From: Providencia manganoxydans | GTDB lineage: Bacteria; Pseudomonadota; Gammaproteobacteria; Enterobacterales; Enterobacteriaceae | Reading direction: 5' to 3' | NCBI RefSeq assembly: GCF_016618195.1 | Contig: NZ_CP067099.1 | Location: 868,001 to 932,000 of the forward strand | Length of the DNA stretch: 64,000 bases | Shown here: one piece after another, positions 50,187 through 60,062 of the stretch | Position numbering within the stretch: the first letter of the stretch is position 1 | Layout of the letters: each line of letters begins with the position of its first letter | Program-made: the position numbers and the translations under genes | Notes under the pieces: model-generated | What the model saw: the letters and a program-made list of their open reading frames with translations, nothing else | Database searches by the model: none | Told to the model about the DNA's origin: nothing

Positions 50187-52167
50187 CGTTCACACCTGCC
50201 TTACGTAGGTCTTCAAAGTGCTTATTCTCGATTTCCTCGATTTCAGCAACAGGTACGTAGTAATCAACATCTTCGTCGAAGCTTTTTGCAATCCAAGTAA
50301 CAATCATGCCACCGAAACCAACGATTGCCAGCCACCAGATGTGCCAGATCATCGCGAAACCTAAAATCAAGCTAAATGCAGCGATAATCACGCCAGCGCC
50401 TGTATTTTTTGGCATATGAATTTCTTCATATGAAGTCGGTTTCTTATGAGCGATGCCTTTTTCTTTCATATCCCACCATGCATCGCGAGTTTGAATATTT
50501 GGCTCAATCGCGAAGTTGTAGAATGGTGGTGGAGAAGAAGTTGCCCACTCCAGTGTACGTCCACCCCATGGGTCACCGGTTAAGTCGCGGTTTTCATGGC
50601 GGTCACGGATACTCACAATGATTTGGATAACTTGACATGCAATACCGATAGCGATCAATGCAGCACCACAAGCAGCAGCAACTAACATTGTATGGTATGT
50701 AGGGTCAATGTTTTGGCTTAAACGACGGGTCATACCCATGAAGCCAAGAATGTACAACGGCATAAATGCTAAGAAGAAACCAGTGATCCAGAACCAGAAG
50801 GCACGAACACCCCATTTCTCATTCAGAGTAAAGCCGTACGCTTTCGGGAACCAGTAAGTCATACCTGCGAAACAACCAAATACAACACCACCAATGATAA
50901 CGTTATGGAAGTGAGCGATCAGGAATAGACTGTTATGCAGAACGAAGTTTGCACCTGGAACCGCTAGCAGAACACCAGTCATACCACCAACAGAGAAGGT
51001 GATGATGAAGCCGACAGTCCACAGCATTGGCGATTTAAACTCAATACGACCTTGGTACATAGTGAATAGCCAGTTGAAGATCTTAACCCCAGTTGGGATT
51101 GCGATAATCATCGTAGCGATACCAAAGAAGGCGTTGACGTTTGCTCCTGAGCCCATCGTAAAGAAGTGGTGCAACCAAACGATGAAGGACATCACGGTAA
51201 TAACGATAGTCGCCCACACTAAGGAAGTGTAACCGAATAAACGTTTTTTGGAGAAAGTCGCTGCAATTTCTGAGAACACACCGAATACTGGTAGAACAAG
51301 AATATACACCTCTGGATGGCCCCAGGCCCAAATCAGGTTGATGTACATCATCATGTTGCCGCCCATATCGTTAGTGAAGAAATGGGTGCCCAGATAACGG
51401 TCAAGAGTCAGAAGGGTAATAGTGACAGTTAAGATAGGGAATGCTGCCACGATCAGTACGTTAGTACACAGTGCTGCCCAGCTGAATACTGGCATTTTCA
51501 TCATCGACATACCCGGTGCACGCATACGGATAATGGTCGCAATAAAGTTAACACCAGTTAATAGAGTACCAATACCGGATATCTGGAGACTCCATATCCA
51601 ATAATCCACCCCGACCCCGGGGTTGTACTCCAAGCCAGATAATGGCGGGTAAGCCAACCAACCTGTTTGAGCGAATTCACCAACCCCTAAAGAGATGTTG
51701 ATTAAAACAACACCCACTACAAAGAACCAGAAGCTCAATGAGTTAAGGAATGGGAAAGCAACGTCACGCGCACCAATTTGCAGAGGAACAACTAAGTTCA
51801 TCAGACCAACAACGAAAGGCGTAGCCATGAAGAAAATCATGATAACGCCGTGCGCGGTAAAGATTTGGTCATAGTGGTGAGGGTTTAAGAACCCTTCTTG
51901 GCCAGCAGAAGCAAGTACTTGCTGACCACGCATCATGATGGCATCCGCGAAACCACGGAACAACATGACCATTGCGACAATGATGTACATGACACCAATT
52001 TTTTTATGGTCAACAGAGGTTAACCATTCTTTCCACAACCACTTCCATTTACCGAAATATGTAATCGCACCAACTAGCGCCAAGCCGCCAATAACGATAG
52101 CAATTAGTGTGATAACGATAATAGGTTCATGGAGCGGAATTGCGTCTAGTGTTAATTTTCCGAACAT
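50176..52167 (-). CDS. cyoB: CyoB, cytochrome bo3 subunit I
   Basis: 663 aa from the ATG at 52167 (GAGGAA upstream), same length as E. coli. A TTG five codons earlier overlaps that ribosome site. About 15 helices. Heme and copper ligands are in [28 protein letters not shown] (His-Tyr crosslink), WLHHFFTMG and [12 protein letters not shown]. It reduces oxygen to water with ubiquinol while pumping protons. cyoA ends 4 bp upstream. Confidence 0.98.
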   Translation of the reverse strand: MFGKLTLDAIPLHEPIIVITLIAIVIGGLALVGAITYFGKWKWLWKEWLTSVDHKKIGVMYIIVAMVMLFRGFADAIMMRGQQVLASAGQEGFLNPHHYDQIFTAHGVIMIFFMATPFVVGLMNLVVPLQIGARDVAFPFLNSLSFWFFVVGVVLINISLGVGEFAQTGWLAYPPLSGLEYNPGVGVDYWIWSLQISGIGTLLTGVNFIATIIRMRAPGMSMMKMPVFSWAALCTNVLIVAAFPILTVTITLLTLDRYLGTHFFTNDMGGNMMMYINLIWAWGHPEVYILVLPVFGVFSEIAATFSKKRLFGYTSLVWATIVITVMSFIVWLHHFFTMGSGANVNAFFGIATMIIAIPTGVKIFNWLFTMYQGRIEFKSPMLWTVGFIITFSVGGMTGVLLAVPGANFVLHNSLFLIAHFHNVIIGGVVFGCFAGMTYWFPKAYGFTLNEKWGVRAFWFWITGFFLAFMPLYILGFMGMTRRLSQNIDPTYHTMLVAAACGAALIAIGIACQVIQIIVSIRDRHENRDLTGDPWGGRTLEWATSSPPPFYNFAIEPNIQTRDAWWDMKEKGIAHKKPTSYEEIHMPKNTGAGVIIAAFSLILGFAMIWHIWWLAIVGFGGMIVTWIAKSFDEDVDYYVPVAEIEEIENKHFEDLRKAGVNDVN

Positions 52168-52171
52168 GCCC

Positions 52172-53119
52172 TTATTCCTCAACGCCAGTATGAGCAGAAT
52201 GGCCCATATTCATAGTGTGACCTGTATTTTCATCTTTCGATTCAACAGGAGCGTGACCCTTATGGTGCTCATGGCCAAACTTGAGAACGATGTCGTTATA
52301 CAGGTTTGGTTTCACGCTAGAGAAGTAGGTAACAGGAACGTTTGTGCTAGGCTTCGCGACTTCGTCGAAAGCTTGCATGGTATCCATTGTTTTCGGTGAA
52401 GCTTTCACCTTTTGTACCCACTCATCAAAACCTTGACGATCAGCCGTTGCAATCGCATTAAACTTCATATCAGAGAAACCGTGGCCACTATAGCTTGCAG
52501 AGAAGCCTTTGTAGGTACCTGGTTCATTAGCGATTAGGTGAAGTTTAGTTTGCATACCTGCCATTGCGTAGATTTGGCCACCTAAAGATGGAATGAAGAA
52601 CGAGTTCATCACCGAATCAGACGTAATTTTGAAGTTAACTGGGACACCAGTAGGGAATGCGATTTCATTCACTGTTGCGATGCCTTGCTCTGGATAGATG
52701 AATATCCATTTCCAGTCAGCTGAAATAACTTCAATAGTGACAGGTTCCTGATCACTGACTAATGGCTTATATGGGTCAAGCTCATGAGTCGTTTTCCAAG
52801 TGATAGTACCTAGAATAATGATAATGATGATAGGAACAGTCCAGCAGACTAACTCAATTTTATTTGAGTGAGCCCAGTTAGGACGGTAGGTTGCTGATTT
52901 ATTGGATTCACGATATTTTCTAGCAAAGATAAACGCCATGAAAATAACCGGGATCACAACAACGAGCATTAAGCCGATTGCAATAAGAATCAGCTCTTTT
53001 TGTTTAACGCCAACGGCGCCTTTAGGATCCATCAACACCATATCGCAGCCACCTAATAGGAAGGCAGCAGCAACCAGTGAGATTGCCCCAATGCTTTTTT
53101 TGTAGTTCATAAGTCTCAT
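52172..53119 (-). CDS. cyoA: CyoA, cytochrome bo3 subunit II
   Basis: 315 aa (E. coli 315) from the ATG at 53119. Lipoprotein signal with lipobox LGGC (Cys25), two membrane helices, then a periplasmic cupredoxin domain without copper ligands ([40 protein letters not shown]). The C-terminal tail is His-rich ([21 protein letters not shown]). First gene of the operon. Confidence 0.97.
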   Translation of the reverse strand: MRLMNYKKSIGAISLVAAAFLLGGCDMVLMDPKGAVGVKQKELILIAIGLMLVVVIPVIFMAFIFARKYRESNKSATYRPNWAHSNKIELVCWTVPIIIIIILGTITWKTTHELDPYKPLVSDQEPVTIEVISADWKWIFIYPEQGIATVNEIAFPTGVPVNFKITSDSVMNSFFIPSLGGQIYAMAGMQTKLHLIANEPGTYKGFSASYSGHGFSDMKFNAIATADRQGFDEWVQKVKASPKTMDTMQAFDEVAKPSTNVPVTYFSSVKPNLYNDIVLKFGHEHHKGHAPVESKDENTGHTMNMGHSAHTGVEE

Positions 53120-53547
53120 CCACGACCCCAAATGACAAAGATTCTAATTGTCGTTTCATCAGTGGGGGCATTCTACGGTAAGGTTATGTGAGTGTAAACA
53201 ATTGTAAGGTAAAGAAGCTGGATTGTTAGCTCTTTATGTTAATATGATCACATGTGAAGAACTTATGATGAAAAAGTTAAAGCTTATCTAATTTATAGGC
53301 ATTCTTTGCTAAAACAGAGCAGATTTTAAAGTATCTTTGTCATTTATCAAAGAAAAATATATACAAAAGTGAGCTAAAAACAGGGGAACTGATATGAATG
53401 TTAAATAAAATGGTAGGTAAATATACGATTATTTATCAAGATAAGGCAGTTTTCACTACCTTATCGGCAAAATAGCTAAGAAAAATTTTTACTTCATTGA
53501 AAATAAAAGAGTGTTTTTAAAATTTTATTACAATCAAATAGGCCGTC
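53120..53547. other. cyo promoter region
   Basis: About 430 bp between cyoA and the porin gene, both on the minus strand. It must hold the cyo promoter; TTGTAAGG and AT-rich boxes occur near 53200, but I cannot assign -35/-10 or ArcA/Fur sites. No ORF. Confidence 0.5.
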
Positions 53548-54321
53548 TTAGAACGTATACTTTAATGTATAAATGATCGCATCTTGATAAAAATCATCAC
53601 CCAATTTATTGTCTGCATAGCGGTACTGGACACCGGCTGCTAAGTTTGGTGTTGCATTCCACCAAAATGCTAGCGCCCCGTTCACCCCATCACGTCCGCC
53701 ATTTCCGTAACGCTTATGACGAGCAAACTCCATTTCATGCCAGTTAGTGATCATGAAGTTTTCTTCAAACATCTTAAAGCCATAGCCTGCAACCCAACCA
53801 ACGACATAGCCGTTATTGCCTGAATAGTAAGTTTGGTCAACATAGTGCATTGCCACAAAAGGTTTAAACCACAGATCACCAAATGAAGTGTTATAACCTA
53901 AACCGTATAACGTATTGACTTCATGGAAATTACCGCCATATTTCGCACCTGGCATTGACCATGTACCATATACGTGACCATAGACGTTGAAACCAGTATC
54001 ACCTAAATAGAAGCGACCTGTTGTTTTGATGGTATAGCGTTGGTTGCGTCCCGGTTCTGTACGACGTTTGTGGAATGGGTTTTCTACATCAAAAAAGCCG
54101 TATAGCTCACCCCAATTAAAATTAGCTCCGCCTTCTAATTCAATATAAGCAAAGTCTTTTTTACGAGTGGTATTTTCTGATTTAGTTTCAGTGCGGTGAG
54201 ACCAGTCTAGATAGTTGACATTGATATCCGCGAAACCATTCTGATAGCCTAAAAAGTCGTCAGCATTGGCCGTTCCAGCTAAAGAAGCGATTGCCGCGAC
54301 GCAGAGAAGTTGTTTTTTCAT
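53548..54321 (-). CDS. Outer-membrane channel of the OmpK/Tsx family
   Basis: 257 aa. Signal peptide MKKQLLCVAAIASLAGTANA. A beta-barrel pattern of alternating aromatic and polar residues ends with YTLKYTF, the C-terminal Phe signal for Bam insertion. FADINVNYLDWSHRTE and FFDVENPFHKRR are typical of the nucleoside-specific channel/OmpK family. It is clearly different from E. coli Tsx (294 aa), which in E. coli lies after secF. Likely passive uptake of nucleosides or similar solutes. Confidence 0.85.
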   Translation of the reverse strand: MKKQLLCVAAIASLAGTANADDFLGYQNGFADINVNYLDWSHRTETKSENTTRKKDFAYIELEGGANFNWGELYGFFDVENPFHKRRTEPGRNQRYTIKTTGRFYLGDTGFNVYGHVYGTWSMPGAKYGGNFHEVNTLYGLGYNTSFGDLWFKPFVAMHYVDQTYYSGNNGYVVGWVAGYGFKMFEENFMITNWHEMEFARHKRYGNGGRDGVNGALAFWWNATPNLAAGVQYRYADNKLGDDFYQDAIIYTLKYTF

Positions 54322-54514
54322 GATATATTATTTTCGTTTGAGTATTAACGAGATTTATTGTTGTCAGCCAAAAGGCTGATTAGCCCTTAACATGTGAGAT
54401 ATTAGACTTTTCATTTGCAATAAAAAAATATATTTCACGCAATGAGTGATGTCTGTCACGTTATGGCGATGGATATATCAATATTTGCTAGTCAGATCTA
54501 ATTTAAAAGGTCAA

Positions 54515-54547
54515 TAAAAACCCTAACCGAATTAATTTCAGTTAGGG
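54515..54547 (-). terminator. Terminator of ampG
   Basis: CCCTAAC (54521-54527) pairs with GTTAGGG (54541-54547), extended inward with one mismatch. The minus strand continues TTTTTATT. It lies 20 bp beyond the stop. Confidence 0.85.
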
Positions 54548-54567
54548 ATGATTTCATTGTTAATATT

Positions 54568-56079
54568 TTATTTCTTAACTATTTTGCGGACAGCGAAGAA
54601 ATCGAGACAGCCACCAATGATTAAACTGAGTGCACCAATACTTGCGCCAGTATTGAAAATAAAGTTTTTATATTCAGGTAATGCAAGCCAAAGAGAGATG
54701 TAATTGGTGAATAAGTAAATTTTGACTGAAGCAAACGAGGTAAATAAGAGAGTTAATAGCCATAGAGCCAATATACCAATTGCGGTTAAAAGGATATAAA
54801 CGGCAATTTTATACGCTTGTGGGTACAGCTCCCTGCGTTGGAATAACCCTGTGGTTTGCGTATAGGCTAAAGAGGTTTTACAGGCAAGTAATAGAAGGAT
54901 ACTGGGTACCGCAACAACAATTGAAATAAGATAGAAGGTTGGCCAGCCATAAGAAAGTACCACAATACTGGCAACTGGGCCGATGTACACACGAGCTATC
55001 GCCGAAAGTGCGGATAATAAAGCGAATTGTGTTGCCGACAATGATTTATTACATAATGTCATCAATAACGCTACGAATGCCGCGGTTCCCATCCCTGAAA
55101 AAATATTTTCGATAACAATGATTGAACCCATACTGATAATGTTTGGTGGCGTTACCGCAAGGAACCAGTAGCCGATGTTTGAAGCGCCTTGCAAAATACC
55201 AAACACCAATAAGGCGTTAAAGAGGCTCATGTTCTTCATGAGGTAACCACCAAACAAAGCCCCAAAAATAGTGGCAGCCATACCGACGGTTTTATTGACA
55301 GCGGCAACTTCACTTAAGGTAAAACCAAGGCCACTCAATAAAAAGTTAGTACTTAGCGCCATTACAAATGCATCACCCATCTTATAAAACACGATTAATA
55401 AGAGGACTAACCATGCATTGTTACGGCTAAAAAATTCGGAAAGTGGCTTATAAATCGCATCTTTCAGAGAGGTAGGAGGGGTCCCATTATCTTCTGGCTC
55501 TTTGGCGAGTAGCGTTGCAAAAACACCAATTAGCATCAGCCCTGCCATTACCATATAGAGCTGTTGCCATGTGAGGAATTTATCTGCCATCCATAATGCG
55601 AGCCCGCCAGAAACTAACATGCTGATGCGGTAGCCCATCACAGAAACCGCAGCCCCAAATCCTCGTTCTTCAGCGCTGAGTAAGTCTGTTTTGTAGGCAT
55701 CAAAAACAATATCTTGCGAGGCAGAGCAAAAAGCCACCATAACTGCGAACGCAGCGAGCCACCATAAGTGCTCCGTTGGGCTCATGAAACCCATCGCTGC
55801 AATGCTGATGATCAAGAGGATCTGCGTTGTTAGTAGCCATCCTCTACGGCGCCCAAGAAAAGAAGGGGTATACCTATCCATCATTGGAGACCAAAGAAAT
55901 TTTAATACGTAGGCTTGGCCAACAAGAGAAAAGAAACCAATCGTTTTTATATCAACATTTTCGACGGTCAACCAGGCCTGTAGCGTACCTGCTGTCAGTG
56001 CTAGAGGAAGGCCAGAAACAAAACCTAATAGGATTAAAATGACTGAGTTAGGCAGCTTTGGTAATAACGAGTGGGACAT
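54568..56079 (-). CDS. ampG: AmpG, muropeptide permease
   Basis: 503 aa (E. coli 491) from the ATG at 56079 with AGGAAG upstream. About 14 helices; LGFVSGLPLALTAGTLQAWL and LKFLWSPMMDRY with FLGRRRGWLL are family signatures, and QDIVFDAYKTDLLSAEERG is conserved. It imports GlcNAc-anhydroMurNAc peptides for recycling and for AmpR/AmpC signalling. In E. coli it follows yajG directly; here an ERIC lies between. Confidence 0.96.
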   Translation of the reverse strand: MSHSLLPKLPNSVILILLGFVSGLPLALTAGTLQAWLTVENVDIKTIGFFSLVGQAYVLKFLWSPMMDRYTPSFLGRRRGWLLTTQILLIISIAAMGFMSPTEHLWWLAAFAVMVAFCSASQDIVFDAYKTDLLSAEERGFGAAVSVMGYRISMLVSGGLALWMADKFLTWQQLYMVMAGLMLIGVFATLLAKEPEDNGTPPTSLKDAIYKPLSEFFSRNNAWLVLLLIVFYKMGDAFVMALSTNFLLSGLGFTLSEVAAVNKTVGMAATIFGALFGGYLMKNMSLFNALLVFGILQGASNIGYWFLAVTPPNIISMGSIIVIENIFSGMGTAAFVALLMTLCNKSLSATQFALLSALSAIARVYIGPVASIVVLSYGWPTFYLISIVVAVPSILLLLACKTSLAYTQTTGLFQRRELYPQAYKIAVYILLTAIGILALWLLTLLFTSFASVKIYLFTNYISLWLALPEYKNFIFNTGASIGALSLIIGGCLDFFAVRKIVKK

Positions 56080-56103
56080 AATCTTCCTAATATGTGCTTG
56101 GTA

Positions 56104-56223
56104 GATACTCGTCATAGTTCAATTGCAGCGTTTTTGGTTAGGGGGCTAAGATCACTGACGCCAGTCGCCGTATTTTTATCCTCTTACCGCTCGCTTAGCT
56201 GCATCTTGAATTATTTAAAGTAT
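56104..56223 (-). repeat. ERIC element between yajG and ampG
   Basis: GATACTCGTCATAGTTCAATTG to TTATTTAAAGTATA, about 120 bp, core partly decayed. It begins 25 bp upstream of the ampG start codon and covers the intergenic mRNA. Confidence 0.8.
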
Positions 56224-56285
56224 ATTTAAAATACCAATTGTTTTGTAAAAGTGGCGCTTCCGTGTTCTTTTAACTTATATATAGA

Positions 56286-56318
56286 TGATGAGAGCCTACT
56301 ACAAACAAACTCTCATCA
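56286..56318 (-). terminator. Hairpin after yajG
   Basis: TGATGAGAG (56286-56294) pairs with CTCTCATCA (56310-56318), 11 bp past the yajG stop. The T tract is poor, so it may stabilise mRNA rather than end transcription. Confidence 0.5.
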
Positions 56319-56328
56319 TAACGTGAAA

Positions 56329-56907
56329 TTACCGCGCGTTTTGACGGATAAACTGGGTTAACTCTTGGTCATTAGCCATATCAGCGATTAAATCAGTTAA
56401 AGCAAGATTGATGGCTTTTTCGATTTTTTCGTTACTTGCGCCAAGTAATTCTTGGTTGTTGTAATTACGCGTAAACGTACGTGATTTGGTTGAGCCATTA
56501 GGTGCTGTGGCTGTAACCGTTACACTTGAATTGACAGTAATATTATGGCGTAAGCTCCCCTCAGAGACTTGAGCATTGAGTTGATTTAGCTGGACAACGA
56601 GGTTCACATTAGCAGGTGAGGACACCATAAAACCACGAGCGGCCATTTGTTTTTCAACGGCTTCTTGCATTAAATAACGAGGATCACGAGAAGGTGATAG
56701 CACCACTAAACTACCATTACGATTGATCTCTGTTAGTGATTTTGAGGTTCTATTATCCACACTACTCACACTAATTGCGGTTGCATTGAGTGTTGGGTTA
56801 CGTGCAGGTAAAGTGATCTTAGGTTCAAGCGATAAGGTATTGTTGCTGGTTGCACAACCCGCTAGAAGAAATAGTGCAAAAAGAGGAAAACACAGTTTTC
56901 TTAACAT
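56329..56907 (-). CDS. yajG: YajG, outer-membrane lipoprotein
   Basis: 192 aa from the ATG at 56907, same as E. coli YajG. The ORF is open upstream but the lipoprotein signal MLRKLCFPLFALFLLAGCAT (lipobox LAGC) fixes the start. The mature part has SVDNRTSKSL, RYLMQEAVEKQMAARGFMV and SVTVTATAPNGSTKSRTF. The function is not established. Upstream partner of ampG. Confidence 0.95.
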   Translation of the reverse strand: MLRKLCFPLFALFLLAGCATSNNTLSLEPKITLPARNPTLNATAISVSSVDNRTSKSLTEINRNGSLVVLSPSRDPRYLMQEAVEKQMAARGFMVSSPANVNLVVQLNQLNAQVSEGSLRHNITVNSSVTVTATAPNGSTKSRTFTRNYNNQELLGASNEKIEKAINLALTDLIADMANDQELTQFIRQNAR

Positions 56908-56981
56908 AATTTTTTCCAGTTCATCTTTCTTAATTGAGTGTGTTCCGCTATGGTGTAACACTCATCCATTGAGTTAGGGTA

Positions 56982-57108
56982 TATACTCGAAATCCTTCAA
57001 GTTGCAGTGTTGTTGACTACGCTCAGCTAGCCGAGTCATAGAGTTTATCTATGCTCCTCGTCTATCTTCACTTGTCGCCTAACTGCAACTCGAATTATTT
57101 GGAGTATA
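56982..57108 (-). repeat. ERIC element, full length (127 bp)
   Basis: TATACTCGAAATCCTTCAAG to TTTGGAGTATA with the core GAGTCATAGAGTTTATCTAT. First of a head-to-tail pair in the divergent yajG-bolA interval. Confidence 0.92.
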
Positions 57109-57233
57109 TACTCGTCATACTTCAAGATGCAGTGTTGTTGACTACGCTCAGTTAGCCGAGTCATAGAGTTTATCTATGTTCACCGCCTATGTTCGCTTAT
57201 CGCCTACCTGAATCGCGAATTATTTAGAGTATA
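57107..57233 (-). repeat. ERIC element, full length (127 bp)
   Basis: TATACTCGTCATACTTCAAG to TATTTAGAGTATA with the same core as its neighbour. The two copies share the TATA at 57105-57110 and differ at about 15 positions, so they are not a very recent duplication. Confidence 0.92.
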
Positions 57234-57395
57234 AATTGCCATTTGACGCTTCTTTCTTATGAATGGTTAGACAACTATTTCTGAAAAAATTCGTCAAAGT
57301 AGGTATTAATCATATCATTGTGAATGATTCTCCACTATCAGTACAAAAAAAGATAATGAAGAACGATAATCTAGGAGCAATTTAGGAGTTATTTT

Positions 57396-57722
57396 ATGGG
57401 GCACAACATGCAATCTCATATCCAGCAAAAGTTACAGGCTGCCTTTGCGCCAGTTCATTTGGAAGTGATTAACGAAAGCTATCAGCACAACGTTCCTGCT
57501 GGTTCAGAAAGCCATTTTAAGGTCGTACTCGTGAGTGAACTATTTGAAAATAAACGTATGGTTGGTCGCCACCGTGAAATTTATGCTATTTTGGCGGACG
57601 AACTAGCGGGGAGTATTCATGCATTAGCCCTTCATACTTATACTCCTACTGAGTGGGAGGGATTAGCAGATACTGCATTAAACTCCCCTGCATGTCGTGG
57701 TGGTGGTAAAACAAACGGTTGA
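57396..57722 (+). CDS. bolA: BolA, morphology and stress regulator
   Basis: 108 aa (E. coli 105). BolA/KH-like fold: [40 protein letters not shown], then HRE and [16 protein letters not shown] with the invariant His. AGGAGT lies 7 bp before the ATG at 57396. It works with the monothiol glutaredoxin GrxD and acts on cell shape and biofilm genes. Confidence 0.96.
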   Translation: MGHNMQSHIQQKLQAAFAPVHLEVINESYQHNVPAGSESHFKVVLVSELFENKRMVGRHREIYAILADELAGSIHALALHTYTPTEWEGLADTALNSPACRGGGKTNG

Positions 57723-57891
57723 TTGACATATAGAGACCGTTACTGTCATTGTGATGGAATAATTGATTTCGTTTTATGATGTCAACATCCATATCGGTGG
57801 TGATTTTTTCTTCAATTTGCTTGAAGAATGTTTATTTTAGTCAGAAAAGTCACAAATAAAGAGGAATAATCGCTTCTTTTATCAGCTTTTC

Positions 57892-57920
57892 TCGACTCAG
57901 AGCATCCGCATCGGTATAAT
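57892..57920 (+). promoter_or_regulatory. Probable sigma70 promoter of tig
   Basis: TCGACT at 57892 and TATAAT at 57915 with a 17-bp spacer. Transcription would begin near 57927, leaving a leader of about 150 nt. Confidence 0.65.
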
Positions 57921-57956
57921 GTTGCGTCTAATTTTCAGTAAGGTTTCGGGACGCTT

Positions 57957-58067
57957 CTGATATCAGGGATGACCGTTGTGAAAACAACGCCCCGGTTCTG
58001 GAAGGGAGATGGTCATTATGATTTAATGGCATAACTCTGGAGTAGACCGATCACTAAGATTTTTTTT
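57957..58067 (+). ncRNA. Structured tig leader (candidate RNA element)
   Basis: The palindrome CTGATATCAG (57957-57966) is followed by an outer stem ATGACC/GGTCAT (57969-57974 / 58011-58016). Inside it is a hairpin CGTTGT-GAAA-ACAACG with a GNRA tetraloop (57974-57989) and a CCCC/GGG pairing. GGTC can instead pair with GACC at 58045-58048. Eight T lie at 58060-58067, directly before the GAGG ribosome site. The arrangement resembles a protein- or ligand-controlled leader; no known riboswitch is recognised. Confidence 0.4.
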
Positions 58068-58078
58068 GAGGTAAGAAG

Positions 58079-59383
58079 ATGCAAGTTTCTGTTGAAACGA
58101 CTCAAGGCCTTGGGCGTCGTGTAACAATCACCGTTCCTGCTGCCGATATTGAAAAAGCAGTAAACAGCGAGCTAGTCAGCGTCGCGAAGAAAGTACGTGT
58201 TGATGGTTTCCGTAAAGGGAAAGTACCAATGAACATCGTTAAGCAGCGTTACGGCGCGTCTGTTATGCAAGACGTTCTGGGCGATGTGATGCAACGTAAC
58301 TTCATCAACGCTATCGTTGAGCAAAAAATCAATCCAGCTGGTGCGCCAAGCTACAAGCCTGAAATGCTTGAAGATGGTAAAGATTTTGTTTACTCAGTGG
58401 AATTCGAAGTTTACCCAGAAATCGAACTGAAAGGTCTGGAAACTATCGAAGTAGAAAAACCAGTTGTTGCTGTTAAAGATGAAGATCTGGAAAACATGCT
58501 GGAAACTCTGCGTAAGCAACAAGCTCAATGGAAAGAAATCGCTGAAGCTGCAACTGCTGATTCACGCATTACTATCAACTTCACTGGTTCTATCGATGGT
58601 GAAGAATTTGAAGGTGGTAAAGCAGAAGATTTCGCACTGGTTATGGGCGAAGGTCGTATGATCCCTGGCTTTGAAGATGGCATCGTTGGTCACAAAGCAG
58701 GCGAAGAGTTCGATATCGAAGTTAACTTCCCAGAAGATTACCATGCTGAAAACCTGAAAGGGAAAGCAGCGAAATTTGCTATCGTTCTGAAGAAAGTTGA
58801 AGAACGTGAACTGCCAGAATTCACTGAAGAGTTCATCAAGCGTTTCGGTATTGCTGATGGCACTTTAGAAGGCCTGCGTGCAGAAGTACGTAAAAATATG
58901 GAACGTGAGCTGAAAAATGCGGTTCGTAACCGTATTAAAGCACAAGTTCTGGATGGTCTGGTTAACGCAAATGAAATCGACGTTCCAGCTGCTGTCGTTG
59001 ATGGCGAAATCGACGTTCTGCGTCGTCAAGCTGCTCAACGTTTCGGTGGTAACGAACAACAAGCGATGGAACTGCCTCGTGAACTGTTCGAAGAACAAGC
59101 AAAACGTCGCGTTGTTATCGGCCTGCTGTTAGGTGAAGTGATCAGCTCTAACGAACTGAAAGCTGACGAAGATCGCGTTAAAACTCTGATCGAAGAAATG
59201 GCATCGGCGTACGAAGATCCAGCAGAAGTTATTGAATACTACAGCAAAAATAATGAGCTGATGAACAGTGTTCGTAACTTAGCGCTAGAAGAACAAGCTG
59301 TTGAGAAAGTATTAGAAGCAGCTAAAGTAACTGAAAAAGAAACTAACTTCACTGAACTGATGAATCAAGTTCAAGCTGGCTAA
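58079..59383 (+). CDS. tig: Trigger factor
   Basis: 434 aa (E. coli 432). The N-terminal ribosome-binding signature [17 protein letters not shown], a peptidyl-prolyl isomerase domain ([38 protein letters not shown]), and a long helical C-terminal cradle. It binds L23 at the ribosome exit and shelters nascent chains. Codon use is strongly biased toward preferred codons, as expected for an abundant protein. Confidence 0.99.
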   Translation: MQVSVETTQGLGRRVTITVPAADIEKAVNSELVSVAKKVRVDGFRKGKVPMNIVKQRYGASVMQDVLGDVMQRNFINAIVEQKINPAGAPSYKPEMLEDGKDFVYSVEFEVYPEIELKGLETIEVEKPVVAVKDEDLENMLETLRKQQAQWKEIAEAATADSRITINFTGSIDGEEFEGGKAEDFALVMGEGRMIPGFEDGIVGHKAGEEFDIEVNFPEDYHAENLKGKAAKFAIVLKKVEERELPEFTEEFIKRFGIADGTLEGLRAEVRKNMERELKNAVRNRIKAQVLDGLVNANEIDVPAAVVDGEIDVLRRQAAQRFGGNEQQAMELPRELFEEQAKRRVVIGLLLGEVISSNELKADEDRVKTLIEEMASAYEDPAEVIEYYSKNNELMNSVRNLALEEQAVEKVLEAAKVTEKETNFTELMNQVQAG

Positions 59384-59411
59384 TTTCATTTTTTAAGTTA
59401 TGCAAATTAGA

Positions 59412-59446
59412 AACCCGTGATGCTATGCTGCATTGCGGGTTTTTTG
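59412..59446 (+). terminator. Terminator of tig
   Basis: AACCCG (59412-59417) and GATGC pair with GCAT and CGGGTT (59436-59441), followed by a run of six T. Confidence 0.9.
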
Positions 59447-59456
59447 TCAATTTGAT

Positions 59457-59583
59457 TATACTCGTCATACTTCAAGTTGCAGCGTTGTTGACCTCGTTCA
59501 GCTAGCCGAGTCATAGAGTTTATCTATGCTCCTCGGCTATCTTCGCTTGTCGCCTAGCTGCACTTCGAATTATTTTGAGTATA
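59457..59583 (-). repeat. ERIC element, full length (127 bp)
   Basis: TATACTCGTCATACTTCAAG to TTTTGAGTATA; core GAGTCATAGAGTTTATCTAT. One of the best preserved copies here. Confidence 0.93.
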
Positions 59584-59756
59584 AAATAGTCTTGAAAATA
59601 ACATTTTTGCCCTAATTTGATTAAAGGCGGCACGGTATATTTTAGTTATATTGGCTGAATAATGTCGGGTTAATGTAAGCAACAAATCCGTGAATCCTTA
59701 CAGACTTGTGTTAAACTATTTTAAAGTGCGTCTTATTTTCTACGACATAATCACTC

Positions 59757-59882
59757 TATGCTCTAAACTATTCAAGGTCAGCTAGGGACAAGCGCATGAG
59801 ATACTAGGTGCATATATAAGTGTGTGGCTAGCGTGGGTAAGCGAAGGCAACAATGCTGCAACTTGAAGCATGACGAGTATAA
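59757..59882 (+). repeat. ERIC element, full length (126 bp), opposite orientation
   Basis: TATGCTCTAAACTATTCAAG to GCAACTTGAAGCATGACGAG and TATA. Inverted relative to the copy at 59457, 173 bp away, so the two could pair in one transcript. Confidence 0.88.
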
Positions 59883-59983
59883 ATAAGTGCACATTTCTTC
59901 GAAGGCTTTTTAGTCAACTTAAAAGCGTAGAAGCTGTGAGATGATTGTGATTTATGCAAGATAAAGATAATTTTTAAAGACAA

Positions 59984-60019
59984 ACTGTTTGTTTGCTGCC
60001 CAAAAGATAAGCAAACAGT
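59984..60019 (+). promoter_or_regulatory. Hairpin in the clpP leader
   Basis: ACTGTTTGTTT (59984-59994) pairs with AAGCAAACAGT (60009-60019, one G-T). GTTTGCT (59991-59997) can pair instead with AGCAAAC (60010-60016), so two registers compete. It ends 31 bp before the TAGGAG ribosome site. Possibly a mRNA control element. Confidence 0.5.
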
Positions 60020-60062
60020 CAACTTAGGCGCAAGCACCAGAAAGTTTTAATAGGAGATTTCG

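Noticed and set aside
51935..52399. 154-aa open frame opposite cyoB/cyoA
   Set aside because: It is antisense to highly conserved genes, has no ribosome site and no family resemblance; it follows from the codon pattern of the real genes.
53220..53270. CRP site near TCACATGTGA upstream of cyoA
   Set aside because: The half sites are in the wrong order and spacing for the TGTGA-N6-TCACA consensus.
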